Positions 36,247-45,333 of a stretch of DNA of 64,000 nt are shown one piece after another. The notes under the pieces were generated by a model. The model was given only the letters and a program-made list of their open reading frames with translations. It did not search any database and was not told the origin of the DNA. The stretch comes from HGM04593 sp045634085. GTDB lineage: Bacteria > Bacteroidota > Bacteroidia > Bacteroidales > Bacteroidaceae. The number at the start of each line of letters is the position of its first letter. The first letter of the stretch is position 1. The stretch lies in assembly GCA_045634085.1 (NCBI GenBank), contig JAZQZM010000099.1, positions 16,670 to 80,669 on the forward strand, written 5' to 3'. The position numbers and the translations under genes are program-made.

Positions 36247-39018
36247 ATGAAGATTAGATTAAATAAAGTACAGAAAGAACTTAACCTTGGTCTCAGCACT
36301 ATTGTGGAGTTCCTGCAGAAGAAGGGTTTCGAGATAAAGGAAGACCCTAACGCTGTTGTCCCCGAAGAGGGTTACAACATGCTCATGGAGGAGTTCAGTG
36401 CCGACAAGAAAGCTCGCATGCAGTCCGACAAGTTTACCCAGGCACGCCAGAACAAGGAGAAGCCCAAGGCTACAGTTGTTGCCGAGGAGCCCAAGAAGCC
36501 CGAGGTGAAGGAGGCTGTTGTTGAAGCCCCCAAGGAGGAGCCTAAGAAAGAGGAACCAAAGAAGGAAGAACACAAGATTCTTGTTACACGCAGAATTGAC
36601 CTTGATGCACTCAACAGAAAGAAGGAGGCACCCAAGAAAGAGGAGCCAAAGAAAGAGGAGCCAAAGCCTGTTGTTGAAGTAAAGAAAGAGGAGCCTGTGA
36701 AAGAGGAACCAAAGAAGGAGGAAACCCAGCCACAGCTCACACAGGTCGACGAGGTTGCAGCTCCAAAGCTCAACATCATTGGCCAGATTGACCTTTCTGC
36801 CATTAACCAGTCTACCCGCCCCAAGAAGAAGAGCAAAGAGGAGAAGAAGAAGGAACGCGAGGAGAAGGACAAGCAGCGTGAGGAACAGCGCAAGGCACAG
36901 CGCCAGCAGAATGGTGGCGAAGGCGGCGACAAGAAGAAGAAACGCCAGCGCATCAACAGCCAGCGTGTCGACATCAACGACGTCAAGGAGAACGGTAGCA
37001 ACGACAATAACAACAAGGATTGGAGTGCCAACCGTAACAAGAGCAACAACAATCCCTCACAGGGCAGCCGCAAGGACCGTGACCGCCAGCACAAGCGTTT
37101 TGACAAGAACGACGTAAGCGACGAGGATGTATCAAAGCAGATAAAGGAGACACTTGACCGCCTTACAAACCGCGGCAAGAGCAACAAGTCGGCAAAATAC
37201 CGCAAGGAGAAGCGCGACATGGTTGCCGAACGTCAGATGCAGCAGATGAACGAGGAGATGGAGCAGAGCAAGGTTCTGCAGCTCACTGAGTTCGTTACTG
37301 CCAACGAACTTGCCAGCATGATGAACATCTCTGTGACACAGGTCATCGCAACATGTATGAGCATCGGCATGATGGTGTCTATCAACCAGCGTCTTGATGC
37401 CGAGACTACCAATATCGTTGCCGAGGAGTTCGGCTACACTACCGAGTACGTGAGTGCCGAAGTTGCAAATGCGATTGAGGAGGATGCCGATAGAGAGGAA
37501 GATCTGGAGCCACGCGCACCAATCATCACCGTCATGGGTCACGTTGACCACGGTAAGACATCATTGCTCGACTACATACGTAAGGCAAACGTTATCGCAG
37601 GCGAGGCCGGCGGTATCACACAGCACATCGGTGCCTACAATGTAAAGATGGAGAGTGGCAAGCGCATCACATTCCTTGACACTCCGGGTCACGAGGCGTT
37701 TACAGCCATGCGTGCACGTGGTGCAAAGATTACCGACATTGTCATCATCATCATCGCTGCCGACGACGACGTGATGCCACAGACAAAGGAGGCCATCAAC
37801 CACGCCATGGCAGCCGGTGTACCCATAGTGTTCGCCTTCAACAAGTGCGACAAGCCTACAGCCGACCCTAACCGCATCAAGGAGCAGTTGGCACATTTGA
37901 ACATGCTTGTCGAGGACTGGGGCGGTAAGTACCAGTCACAGGAGATTTCGGCGAAGAAGGGTATGGGTGTTGAGGAACTCATGGAAAAGGTACTGCTTGA
38001 AGCAGAACTTCTTGACCTCAAGGCAAACCCCAACCGCAAGGCAACAGGTTCAGTCATCGAGTCAACCCTTGACAAGGGCCGTGGCTACGTAGCCACAGTA
38101 CTTGTACAGAACGGTACACTCAAGGTGGGTGACATCGTGGTAGCAGGTACACAATGGGGTAAGGTAAAAGCCATCTTCAACGAACGTAACCAGCGCATCA
38201 AGGAGATTCGCCCAGCCGAGCCAGCGCTTATCCTTGGTCTAAACGGTGCTCCTGCAGCCGGCGACACATTCAACGTTGTCGACAGCGAACGCGAGGCACG
38301 CGAAATCACCGGCAAGCGCGAGCAGTTGCAGCGTGAGCAGGGATTGCGTACACAGAAGATGCTTACACTCGACGAGGTGGGCCGCCGTATCGCACTCGGC
38401 AACTTCCAGACACTCAACATCATTGTCAAGGGCGACGTGGACGGTTCTATCGAGGCACTCAGCGATTCACTCATCAAGCTCTCTACCGAGACTATCCAGA
38501 TTAATGTAATCCACAAGGCTGTGGGTCAGATTTCGGAGAGTGACGTAAGCCTTGCAGCCGCATCGGATGCAATTATCGTCGGTTTCCAGGTACGTCCTTC
38601 AGTGACAGCCCGCAAGGTTGCCGAGAACGAAGGTGTCGACATCCGCATCTACTCTATCATCTACGATGCTATCGAGGAGGTGAAGGCCGCTATGGAGGGT
38701 ATGCTTGCTCCAATCGTGAAGGAGGAAATTACCGCTACAATAGAAGTACGCGAGACATTCCACATCAGCAAGGTGGGTACAGTTGCCGGATGTATGGTAC
38801 GCGAGGGTAAGGTTAAACGTACTGACCGTGCACGCCTCATCCGCGACGGTATCGTTATGCACACCGGTTCACTTGCAGCACTCAAGCGCTTCAAGGAGGA
38901 TGTGAAGGAGGTAGCCACAAACTTCGAGTGCGGTATCAGCCTCACATCACAGGACGATATCAAGGTTGGCGATATCATCGAGACATTCGTAGAAGTTGAG
39001 GTTAAGCAGAAACTGTAA
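36247..39018 (+). CDS. infB: Translation initiation factor IF-2
   Basis: GTPase that brings initiator tRNA to the 30S subunit. From the ATG at 36247 (MKIRLNKVQKELN) it is 923 residues; the open frame continues upstream into nusA, but only this start gives the standard N-terminus. An IF2-N helical domain comes first, then a long, low-complexity charged linker (about 80-330) with repeated KKEEPK units, then a second IF2-N region. The G domain begins near 425: GHVDHGKT (431-438), DTPGHEAF, NKCD. Domains II, III and IV follow. It completes the rimP-nusA-infB operon, 43 bases after nusA. Confidence 0.97.
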   Translation: MKIRLNKVQKELNLGLSTIVEFLQKKGFEIKEDPNAVVPEEGYNMLMEEFSADKKARMQSDKFTQARQNKEKPKATVVAEEPKKPEVKEAVVEAPKEEPKKEEPKKEEHKILVTRRIDLDALNRKKEAPKKEEPKKEEPKPVVEVKKEEPVKEEPKKEETQPQLTQVDEVAAPKLNIIGQIDLSAINQSTRPKKKSKEEKKKEREEKDKQREEQRKAQRQQNGGEGGDKKKKRQRINSQRVDINDVKENGSNDNNNKDWSANRNKSNNNPSQGSRKDRDRQHKRFDKNDVSDEDVSKQIKETLDRLTNRGKSNKSAKYRKEKRDMVAERQMQQMNEEMEQSKVLQLTEFVTANELASMMNISVTQVIATCMSIGMMVSINQRLDAETTNIVAEEFGYTTEYVSAEVANAIEEDADREEDLEPRAPIITVMGHVDHGKTSLLDYIRKANVIAGEAGGITQHIGAYNVKMESGKRITFLDTPGHEAFTAMRARGAKITDIVIIIIAADDDVMPQTKEAINHAMAAGVPIVFAFNKCDKPTADPNRIKEQLAHLNMLVEDWGGKYQSQEISAKKGMGVEELMEKVLLEAELLDLKANPNRKATGSVIESTLDKGRGYVATVLVQNGTLKVGDIVVAGTQWGKVKAIFNERNQRIKEIRPAEPALILGLNGAPAAGDTFNVVDSEREAREITGKREQLQREQGLRTQKMLTLDEVGRRIALGNFQTLNIIVKGDVDGSIEALSDSLIKLSTETIQINVIHKAVGQISESDVSLAAASDAIIVGFQVRPSVTARKVAENEGVDIRIYSIIYDAIEEVKAAMEGMLAPIVKEEITATIEVRETFHISKVGTVAGCMVREGKVKRTDRARLIRDGIVMHTGSLAALKRFKEDVKEVATNFECGISLTSQDDIKVGDIIETFVEVEVKQKL

Positions 39019-39032
39019 TCCACACACAAAGG

Positions 39033-39512
39033 ATGAACCTGCTTGACATAATATATATCGTTGCAATAGTTGTTGCATTGTTCGCCGGTTACAAGTGCGG
39101 ATTCCTTGAAAGGTTATCCATGACAATAGGCATCATATTCGGCCTGTTCAATGCAACGGTATTGCAGGATAGCGCAGTCAAACTGTTGCTTGAAGCCACA
39201 GGATGGAACGGAACCGTTGTTGCCATAACGGCATACGCGGCAATCATGGTTCTTTCCATCGTAATGGTAAAGCTCATTGTTGCGCTGCTCATATACATTC
39301 TCAAGGCGTTGAACCTTGAAATCATAAACAAGCTGGCCGGAGCTGTACTTGCCGCATTCATGATGGCAATTGTGGTGACAGCCTTGGTCGATGTGGCATC
39401 TCTTGTCATCCCCGACAATAGAATCACAGGAGAAAAGACCCGCAATGAGTCCTTTTTCTACTGCAGCGTTGTTAAGGATATATACGGGAATGCATTGACC
39501 GAACTTTTTTAG
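39033..39512 (+). CDS. CvpA-family membrane protein
   Basis: A 159-residue inner-membrane protein with four hydrophobic segments (about 4-22, 28-45, 62-90, 100-125). The start MNLLDIIYIVAIVVALFAGY with a GYKCGF turn is typical of CvpA, known from colicin V export and biofilm phenotypes, whose molecular role is poorly defined. It lies 14 bases after infB, so it may be carried on the same transcript; sufB follows after 50 bases. Confidence 0.8.
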   Translation: MNLLDIIYIVAIVVALFAGYKCGFLERLSMTIGIIFGLFNATVLQDSAVKLLLEATGWNGTVVAITAYAAIMVLSIVMVKLIVALLIYILKALNLEIINKLAGAVLAAFMMAIVVTALVDVASLVIPDNRITGEKTRNESFFYCSVVKDIYGNALTELF

Positions 39513-39525
39513 AAACTGTTCAGAA

Positions 39526-39539
39526 GCTGCAGCCCATGG
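39526..39539. repeat. Half-copy of the 20377-20406 palindrome core
   Basis: GCTGCAGCCCATGG, identical to 14 bases of the long palindrome at 20377-20406, in the 50-base gap between cvpA and sufB. Here the left CCATGG half is missing, so no long hairpin forms. Confidence 0.5.
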
Positions 39540-39562
39540 CGGCAGCAGGGAGAGATTGACAA

Positions 39563-41005
39563 ATGAAGAAGAAGGATAACATACTAAAAAAGATAGCTAA
39601 CAAAGCATACGAGTTCGGTTTTGTGAGCAAAATCAAGACCGAAGTCATTGAAAGCGGACTGAACGAGGACATCATAAGGCTCATCTCAAAGAAGAAGAAC
39701 GAGCCACAGTGGCTTCTTGAGTTCCGCCTTGAGGCATACAGACATTGGCTTACAATGAAAATGCCCTCATGGGCACACCTCAACATCCCCCCTATCGACT
39801 ATCAGGCGATATCATACTATGCCGACCCCTTGAGCAAGAACAAGGAGAAGAATAAGGAGATTGACCCTGAACTGATGAAGACATTCGAGAAACTGGGCAT
39901 TCCGCTTGAGGAACGTCTTGCACTCAGTGGTACAGCCGTTGATGCCGTAATGGACTCAGTGTCGGTAAAGACAACATTCAAGGAAGAACTTAAAGAGAAG
40001 GGAATAATCTTCTGCTCAATGAGTGAAGCTGTACAGGAGCACCCCGACCTTGTGCGCCAATACCTCGGTTCGGTAGTGAGCTACCGCGACAATTTCTATG
40101 CGGCATTGAACACTGCAGTGTTCAGCGACGGCTCTTTCGTGTTCATCCCCAAGGGAGTGCGCTGCCCAAGAGAGTTGTCGACCTACTTCCGCATAAACGC
40201 AGCCAACACCGGCCAGTTCGAACGCACACTCATCATTGCCGACGACGACAGTTACGTATCATACCTTGAAGGCTGCACAGCCCCCATGCGCGACGAGAAC
40301 CAGTTGCATGCCGCAATTGTTGAGATTGTGGTGAACAACAACGCCGAAGTAAAATACAGCACCGTGCAGAACTGGTATCCGGGAGATGCCGAGGGCAAGG
40401 GCGGTGTGTACAATTTCGTCACCAAGCGAGGCGATTGCCGCGGCGTGAACAGCAAACTCTCATGGACACAGGTAGAGACAGGCTCGGCCATCACATGGAA
40501 GTACCCCAGTTGCATCCTGCGAGGCGACAACTCACAGGGCGAGTTCTACTCGGTTGCGCTGACCAACAATTTCCAGCAGGCCGACACCGGTACAAAGATG
40601 ATTCACCTGGGCAAGAACACACGAAGCACGATTATAAGCAAGGGAATTTCGGCAGGCCGTAGCCAGAACTCGTACCGAGGACTGGTGCGCGTGAGCAAGA
40701 ATGCCGAAGGAGCACGCAACTACAGCCAGTGCGACTCGTTGCTACTGGGCGACAAGTGCGGTGCGCACACATTCCCTTACATGGACATACACAACAACAG
40801 CGCAGTAATTGAGCATGAAGCCACCACATCCAAGATTTCCGAGGACCAGCTCTTCTACTGCAATCAACGAGGAATTGGTACCGAAGAGGCTATCGGACTC
40901 ATCGTCAACGGATATGCCAAGGAGGTACTGAACAAACTGCCTATGGAGTTCGCCATTGAAGCACAGAAACTGCTCAGTGTATCCCTAGAGGGTGCCGTAG
41001 GCTAA
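39563..41005 (+). CDS. sufB: Fe-S cluster assembly scaffold protein SufB
   Basis: Core scaffold subunit of the SufBC2D complex on which iron-sulfur clusters form. The 480-residue protein shows the characteristic IIFCSMSEAVQEHPDLVRQYLG and beta-helix core SYVSYLEGCTAPM, with CKYS-type strands, and ends in the GIGTEEAIGLIVNGYAKEVL helix. The neighbours sufC, sufD and sufS complete the pathway. The ATG at 39563 gives a normal N-terminus. There is no IscR- or SufR-like regulator in view. Confidence 0.97.
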   Translation: MKKKDNILKKIANKAYEFGFVSKIKTEVIESGLNEDIIRLISKKKNEPQWLLEFRLEAYRHWLTMKMPSWAHLNIPPIDYQAISYYADPLSKNKEKNKEIDPELMKTFEKLGIPLEERLALSGTAVDAVMDSVSVKTTFKEELKEKGIIFCSMSEAVQEHPDLVRQYLGSVVSYRDNFYAALNTAVFSDGSFVFIPKGVRCPRELSTYFRINAANTGQFERTLIIADDDSYVSYLEGCTAPMRDENQLHAAIVEIVVNNNAEVKYSTVQNWYPGDAEGKGGVYNFVTKRGDCRGVNSKLSWTQVETGSAITWKYPSCILRGDNSQGEFYSVALTNNFQQADTGTKMIHLGKNTRSTIISKGISAGRSQNSYRGLVRVSKNAEGARNYSQCDSLLLGDKCGAHTFPYMDIHNNSAVIEHEATTSKISEDQLFYCNQRGIGTEEAIGLIVNGYAKEVLNKLPMEFAIEAQKLLSVSLEGAVG

Positions 41006-41021
41006 GAAAATTGATGAATAT

Positions 41022-41783
41022 ATGGAGAATTTGTTAGAGATAAAGAACCTCCATGCCACCATTGACGGCAAGGAGATACTTAAAGGCATAAACCTCACAG
41101 TCAAGGCAGGCGAGGTGCATGCCATAATGGGCCCCAACGGCTCGGGCAAGAGTACCCTGAGCAACGTGCTTGTGGGACACCCCGCATATACAGTCACCGA
41201 GGGTGAGGTATACTACAAAGGCAAGAACCTACTTGAACTGAGCCCCGAGGACCGCAGCCACGAAGGCCTTTTTCTCTCGTTCCAATACCCAGTGGAGATT
41301 CCGGGCGTGAGCATAACCAACTTCATGCGCGCAGCTATCAATGCAAAGCGCCAGTACCTTGGCGAAGAGCCCATGAATGCTACCGAGTTCCTGAAGATGA
41401 TGCGTGAGAAGCGTGCCCTTGTGAACCTCGACAGCAAGCTCGCCAACCGTTCGGTAAACGAAGGATTCAGCGGCGGCGAGAAGAAACGCAACGAGATATT
41501 CCAAATGGCCATGCTCGAGCCCACACTGAGCATCCTTGACGAAACCGACTCGGGACTTGACATCGACGCACTGCGCATTGTGGCCGAGGGTGTGAACAAG
41601 TTGAAGCGTGAGGATACATCGAGCCTCGTCATCACACACTACCAGAGACTGCTCGACTACATAAAGCCCGACATCGTACACGTGCTCTACAATGGAAAGA
41701 TAGTAAAGACCGCAGGCCCCGAACTTGTTATGGAACTTGAGGAACGCGGTTATGACTGGATTAAAAACGAGAACCCGCAATGA
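41022..41783 (+). CDS. sufC: Fe-S cluster assembly ATPase SufC
   Basis: ABC-type ATPase that drives conformational change in SufB-SufD. The 253-residue protein has Walker A GPNGSGKST (about 37-45), the signature FSGGEKKRNE and the Walker B ILDETDSGLDIDAL with the ETDSGLD form that is peculiar to SufC. It lies 16 bases after sufB and overlaps sufD by 4 bases (ATGA), indicating coupled translation. Confidence 0.97.
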   Translation: MENLLEIKNLHATIDGKEILKGINLTVKAGEVHAIMGPNGSGKSTLSNVLVGHPAYTVTEGEVYYKGKNLLELSPEDRSHEGLFLSFQYPVEIPGVSITNFMRAAINAKRQYLGEEPMNATEFLKMMREKRALVNLDSKLANRSVNEGFSGGEKKRNEIFQMAMLEPTLSILDETDSGLDIDALRIVAEGVNKLKREDTSSLVITHYQRLLDYIKPDIVHVLYNGKIVKTAGPELVMELEERGYDWIKNENPQ

Positions 41784-43117
41784 GCCACGCACAGGAGTAT
41801 ATTGACATATTTGAACAGAACAGGGCACTCATTGACGAGCCATGCGCGGCATTGCTCAACGAGGCACGTGCCGGGGCTGCCGACAGTTTCAAGGCAACAG
41901 GTTTCCCGGGCATCAAGGACGAGAACTGTCTACACAGCAACGTAGCCAAGAGATTCGCCACCGACTTTGGAATGAACCTTGGACGCATTGCCGTTAAGGC
42001 CGACAACCACAACGCATTCACCTGCGACGTGCCCAACCTCAATACCCATCAGGCTTTTATTGTCAACGACACTTTCCACGACGGTAACAACGGCAAGACA
42101 CTGCCAGGCGGTGTAATACTCGCAAGCCTCAACAAGGTAGCAATGGAACACCCCACCCTGCTTGCACCATACTACAATGCTCTCGCACAACAGGGCGACA
42201 GCATTGTACAGTTCAACACAATGTTTGCGCAGGACGGTCTTGTACTCTACATACCCAAGAACACCGTCGTTGAGGAGACAATACAGATTGTAACCCTGCT
42301 GCAGGCAAACGTGGAGATGTTGTCGAACCGTCGTCTGCTTGTAGTGCTTGAGGAGAACAGCAAGGCAAGCCTGCTCATCTGCGACCACTCGGCAATGGAG
42401 AAGGAGACACTCTCGACACAGATTACCGAGATATTCATTGGGCGCGGTGCACAGCTCGACCTCTACGAACTCGAAGAGACAGCCTACAGCAACACAAGGC
42501 TCGGGCATCTTTTCGTGCGTCAGGAGGCCGACAGCCACTTCAGCCACAGCAACATAACCCTTACCAACGGTTTCACACGCAACTACGTAAGCGTGTCGCT
42601 TGAGGGCAAGGGAGCTGTGACCGGTATCAACGGTCTTGTCATCGGTGACAGGAATCAGCATACCGACAACCACACACTCGTTGACCACAAGACAGGCAAC
42701 TGTACCAGCAGCGAGCTCTACAAATATATCCTTGACGAACAGTCGACAGGAGTATTTGCAGGCAAAATGCTCATACGCACTGACGCGCAGCAGACCGTGT
42801 CGCAGCAGACCAACCGCAACCTGTGCCTCACCAACGACGCGCACATGTATGCACAGCCACAGCTTGAGATATATGCCGACGACGTCAAGTGCAGCCACGG
42901 TTCAACAGTAGGCCAACTCGACGAGAATGCACTGTTCTACATGCAGCAGCGAGGCATACCCGCAGCCGAGGCACGCCACCTGCTCATGTATGCGTTTGCT
43001 GGCGAAATTATAGAGAAGATAAAGATAGATGCCCTGCGCGACAGACTCCACATGCTCGTAGAGAAACGCCTACGCGGCGAACTCAACCATTGCAAAGGCT
43101 GCGCAATGTGCAAGTAA
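41780..43117 (+). CDS. sufD: Fe-S cluster assembly protein SufD
   Basis: Paralogue and partner of SufB in the scaffold complex. The 445-residue protein has a variable helical N-terminus, a beta-helix core (LLVVLEENSKASLLICDHS onwards) and the conserved C-terminal end DVKCSHGSTVGQLDENALFYMQQRGIP. A Cys-containing tail CKGCAMCK closes the protein, not found in every SufD. It starts in the sufC stop (ATGA overlap). A 163-base gap with a nested inverted repeat separates it from sufS. Confidence 0.95.
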   Translation: MSHAQEYIDIFEQNRALIDEPCAALLNEARAGAADSFKATGFPGIKDENCLHSNVAKRFATDFGMNLGRIAVKADNHNAFTCDVPNLNTHQAFIVNDTFHDGNNGKTLPGGVILASLNKVAMEHPTLLAPYYNALAQQGDSIVQFNTMFAQDGLVLYIPKNTVVEETIQIVTLLQANVEMLSNRRLLVVLEENSKASLLICDHSAMEKETLSTQITEIFIGRGAQLDLYELEETAYSNTRLGHLFVRQEADSHFSHSNITLTNGFTRNYVSVSLEGKGAVTGINGLVIGDRNQHTDNHTLVDHKTGNCTSSELYKYILDEQSTGVFAGKMLIRTDAQQTVSQQTNRNLCLTNDAHMYAQPQLEIYADDVKCSHGSTVGQLDENALFYMQQRGIPAAEARHLLMYAFAGEIIEKIKIDALRDRLHMLVEKRLRGELNHCKGCAMCK

Positions 43118-43195
43118 AAAAGGGAAAGACTTCCAGTTTCAACCTTTAATCTTTCCACTTTAAGTTTTAACCTTTAACCCCACTGTGTGAGGTTG

Positions 43196-43254
43196 AATCT
43201 GCTCTCGTTCGACAGAGAAAAAGCTTTTTCTCAGCTCTCGTTTGCCAGCAGATT
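43196..43254. repeat. Nested inverted repeat between sufD and sufS
   Basis: Outer arms AATCTGCT (43196-43203) and AGCAGATT (43247-43254) flank a perfect 18-base palindrome GAGAAAAAGCTTTTTCTC (43215-43232). Two CTCTCGTT-type stretches fill the space between. Pyrimidine-rich CTTTAA-type runs lie on both sides. The arrangement could form a cruciform or a stable RNA stem within the suf transcript. Confidence 0.7.
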
Positions 43255-43280
43255 CCACTTTTCACCTTTCCGCTTTAACA

Positions 43281-44492
43281 ATGTCCAATCCCGAAGAGAT
43301 ACGCAAGGAGTTCCCCATACTGGAGCAGACCGTATACGGCAAGCCGCTTGTATACCTTGACAATGCAGCCACTACACAGAAACCGCAGTGTGTCATCGAT
43401 GCCCAGAGTGAGGTATACACCACCATCAACGCCAACGTTCACCGTGGTGTCCACCACCTGTCACAGGTTGCGACAGAGGCCATGGAACATGCAAGGAACA
43501 CTGTAAAGGAGTTTATTGGCGCGGCACACAGCCACGAAATCATATTCACACGCGGCACAACCGAGAGCATCAACCTTGTGGCATCATCATTCGGAGGCAC
43601 ATTCCTCAAAAGTGGTGACGAGGTCATCATCTCAACAATGGAGCACCACAGCAACATTATACCCTGGCAGATGCTATGCGACCGTACAGGCATTAAACTG
43701 CGCATCATTCCGCTAAAGGACGACTGCACACTCGACATTGAGGCATACAAGGGCCTCTTCAACGAGAGTACACGCCTCGTAAGCGTAACCCACGTCTCAA
43801 ACGTGCTCGGCATCACCAACCCAGTAAAGGAGATTGTAGAGATTGCCCACAGCCACAATGTCCCCGTGCTCATTGACGGTGCGCAGAGTACACCGCACAT
43901 AAAGGTAGACATGCAGGAACTCGATGCCGACTTCTTCGCATTCAGCGGACACAAGGTATACGCACCCACTGGCATCGGTGTGCTCTACGGCAAGGAGAAA
44001 TGGCTCAATGCCATGCAGCCCTACCACGGCGGTGGCGAGATGATAAAGAGTGTAAGTTTCGAGAAGACCACATACAACGAACTGCCCTACAAGTTCGAGG
44101 CAGGTACGCCCGACTACACCGGCATAATAGCACTTGGCAAGGCCCTTGAATGGGTAACGGAGAAAGGCATTGAGAACATTGCCGCACACGAGCACATGCT
44201 CACACAGTATGCCGTTGAGCAGCTGCAGAAGATTGATGGAATGCGCATATTCGGCAAGCCCGACGGCGCAGCCGTCTCATTCCTTGTAGGCGACATCCAC
44301 CCTGCCGACATGGGCACAATCCTCGACCGTCTGGGAATAGCAGTGCGCACAGGACACCACTGCGCGCAGCCATTGATGGATTATCTGGGCATACCAGGCA
44401 CAGTACGCGCATCGTTTGCCGTGTACAACACCAAAGAGGAGGTAGATATCCTTGTCAAGGGCATTGAAAGAGCAGCAATAATGTTCGCATAA
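43281..44492 (+). CDS. sufS: Cysteine desulfurase SufS
   Basis: PLP enzyme that takes sulfur from cysteine as an enzyme-bound persulfide and feeds the SufBCD scaffold. The 403-residue protein from the ATG at 43281 starts MSNPEEIRKEFPIL; an in-frame upstream ATG at 43242 lies beside the inverted repeat and adds an atypical 13-residue leader, so it is rejected. The PLP lysine is Lys225 in FSGHKVYAPTG and the active-site cysteine is Cys361 in RTGHHCAQP. No SufE or SufU gene is visible in the window. Confidence 0.96.
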   Translation: MSNPEEIRKEFPILEQTVYGKPLVYLDNAATTQKPQCVIDAQSEVYTTINANVHRGVHHLSQVATEAMEHARNTVKEFIGAAHSHEIIFTRGTTESINLVASSFGGTFLKSGDEVIISTMEHHSNIIPWQMLCDRTGIKLRIIPLKDDCTLDIEAYKGLFNESTRLVSVTHVSNVLGITNPVKEIVEIAHSHNVPVLIDGAQSTPHIKVDMQELDADFFAFSGHKVYAPTGIGVLYGKEKWLNAMQPYHGGGEMIKSVSFEKTTYNELPYKFEAGTPDYTGIIALGKALEWVTEKGIENIAAHEHMLTQYAVEQLQKIDGMRIFGKPDGAAVSFLVGDIHPADMGTILDRLGIAVRTGHHCAQPLMDYLGIPGTVRASFAVYNTKEEVDILVKGIERAAIMFA

Positions 44493-44507
44493 TACAACAG
44501 GAGAATC

Positions 44508-45119
44508 ATGCTAAAGCCATACCAGACAGCAGGAGTAATAGAAGCCGGTTGCGATGAAGCCGGCCGCGGATGCCTCGCAGGCGATGTATATGCAGCGGCA
44601 GTGATTCTGCCGCCCGATTTCACCAATGAACTGCTGAACGACTCGAAGCAGCTTACCGAGGCACATCGCTACCAGTTGCGCGAGGTCATAGAACGCGAAG
44701 CCGTGGCATGGGCTGTAGGCATTGTCACAGCAGAGGAGATTGACAAGATAAACATACTGCGAGCATCGATTCTTGCCATGCACCGCGCTGTAGACAGCCT
44801 GAAGACCCGTCCCCAGCATCTTCTCATCGACGGAAACAAGTTCACCCCCTACCCCGGCATAACACACAACACAGTAGTAAAGGGCGATGCCACATTCATG
44901 AGCATTGCAGCCGCGTCAATCCTTGCAAAGACATACCGCGACGACTACATGATGCGTATAGCCGAGGAGTACCCCATGTACGACTGGCAGAGCAACAAGG
45001 GCTACCCCACAGCCAAGCACCGCGCCGCAATAAGGGAGCATGGTGTAACACCCTATCACAGAATGTCGTTCAATCTCCTTGGCGAAGAGCCGAAGCAGTT
45101 GGAACTGGCGTTTGAATAA
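44508..45119 (+). CDS. rnhB: Ribonuclease HII
   Basis: Cuts RNA in RNA-DNA hybrids and removes misinserted ribonucleotides. The 203-residue protein has the metal-binding start motif CDEAGRGCLAGDV (Asp16, Glu17), LLIDGNKF with the third acid, and the family motif DYMMRIAEEYPMYDWQSNKGY. The start lies 16 bases after sufS, so it may be transcribed with suf. Nothing unusual. Confidence 0.96.
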   Translation: MLKPYQTAGVIEAGCDEAGRGCLAGDVYAAAVILPPDFTNELLNDSKQLTEAHRYQLREVIEREAVAWAVGIVTAEEIDKINILRASILAMHRAVDSLKTRPQHLLIDGNKFTPYPGITHNTVVKGDATFMSIAAASILAKTYRDDYMMRIAEEYPMYDWQSNKGYPTAKHRAAIREHGVTPYHRMSFNLLGEEPKQLELAFE

Positions 45120-45131
45120 AACACTGTGATT

Positions 45132-45192
45132 GACTAAAAAGGCGCTTTTGTTGTTACGTTCGCCCTTTAAATAGCTCTTTTTATTCAATCCC
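45132..45192 (+). repeat. Dispersed intergenic repeat, copy B
   Basis: GACTAAAAAGGCGCTTTTGT followed by TTCGCCCT and CTCTTTTTATTCAA, matching copy A at 1012-1060 plus 1187-1201 but uninterrupted. It sits directly after rnhB. The rest of the gap to 45333 shows only a weak GC-poor hairpin (AGCCC / GGGCT, 45207-45237) and no gene. Confidence 0.55.
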
Positions 45193-45333
45193 CGAAAATT
45201 CGTATCAGCCCTTTAGCTCCTTTTGCCTTTTGGGGCTTTTAATCATTATAGACATTTTATTATGTGGGACAAGCCGGAGTATCCGCCCTCTTATATTTAT
45301 TGACAGCCGGTTTTATTTTAAAACACCATTGTT

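Noticed and set aside
41930..42898. 322-codon minus-strand frame opposite sufD
   Set aside because: Antisense shadow of a conserved gene, with Val/Cys-rich composition typical of such shadows.
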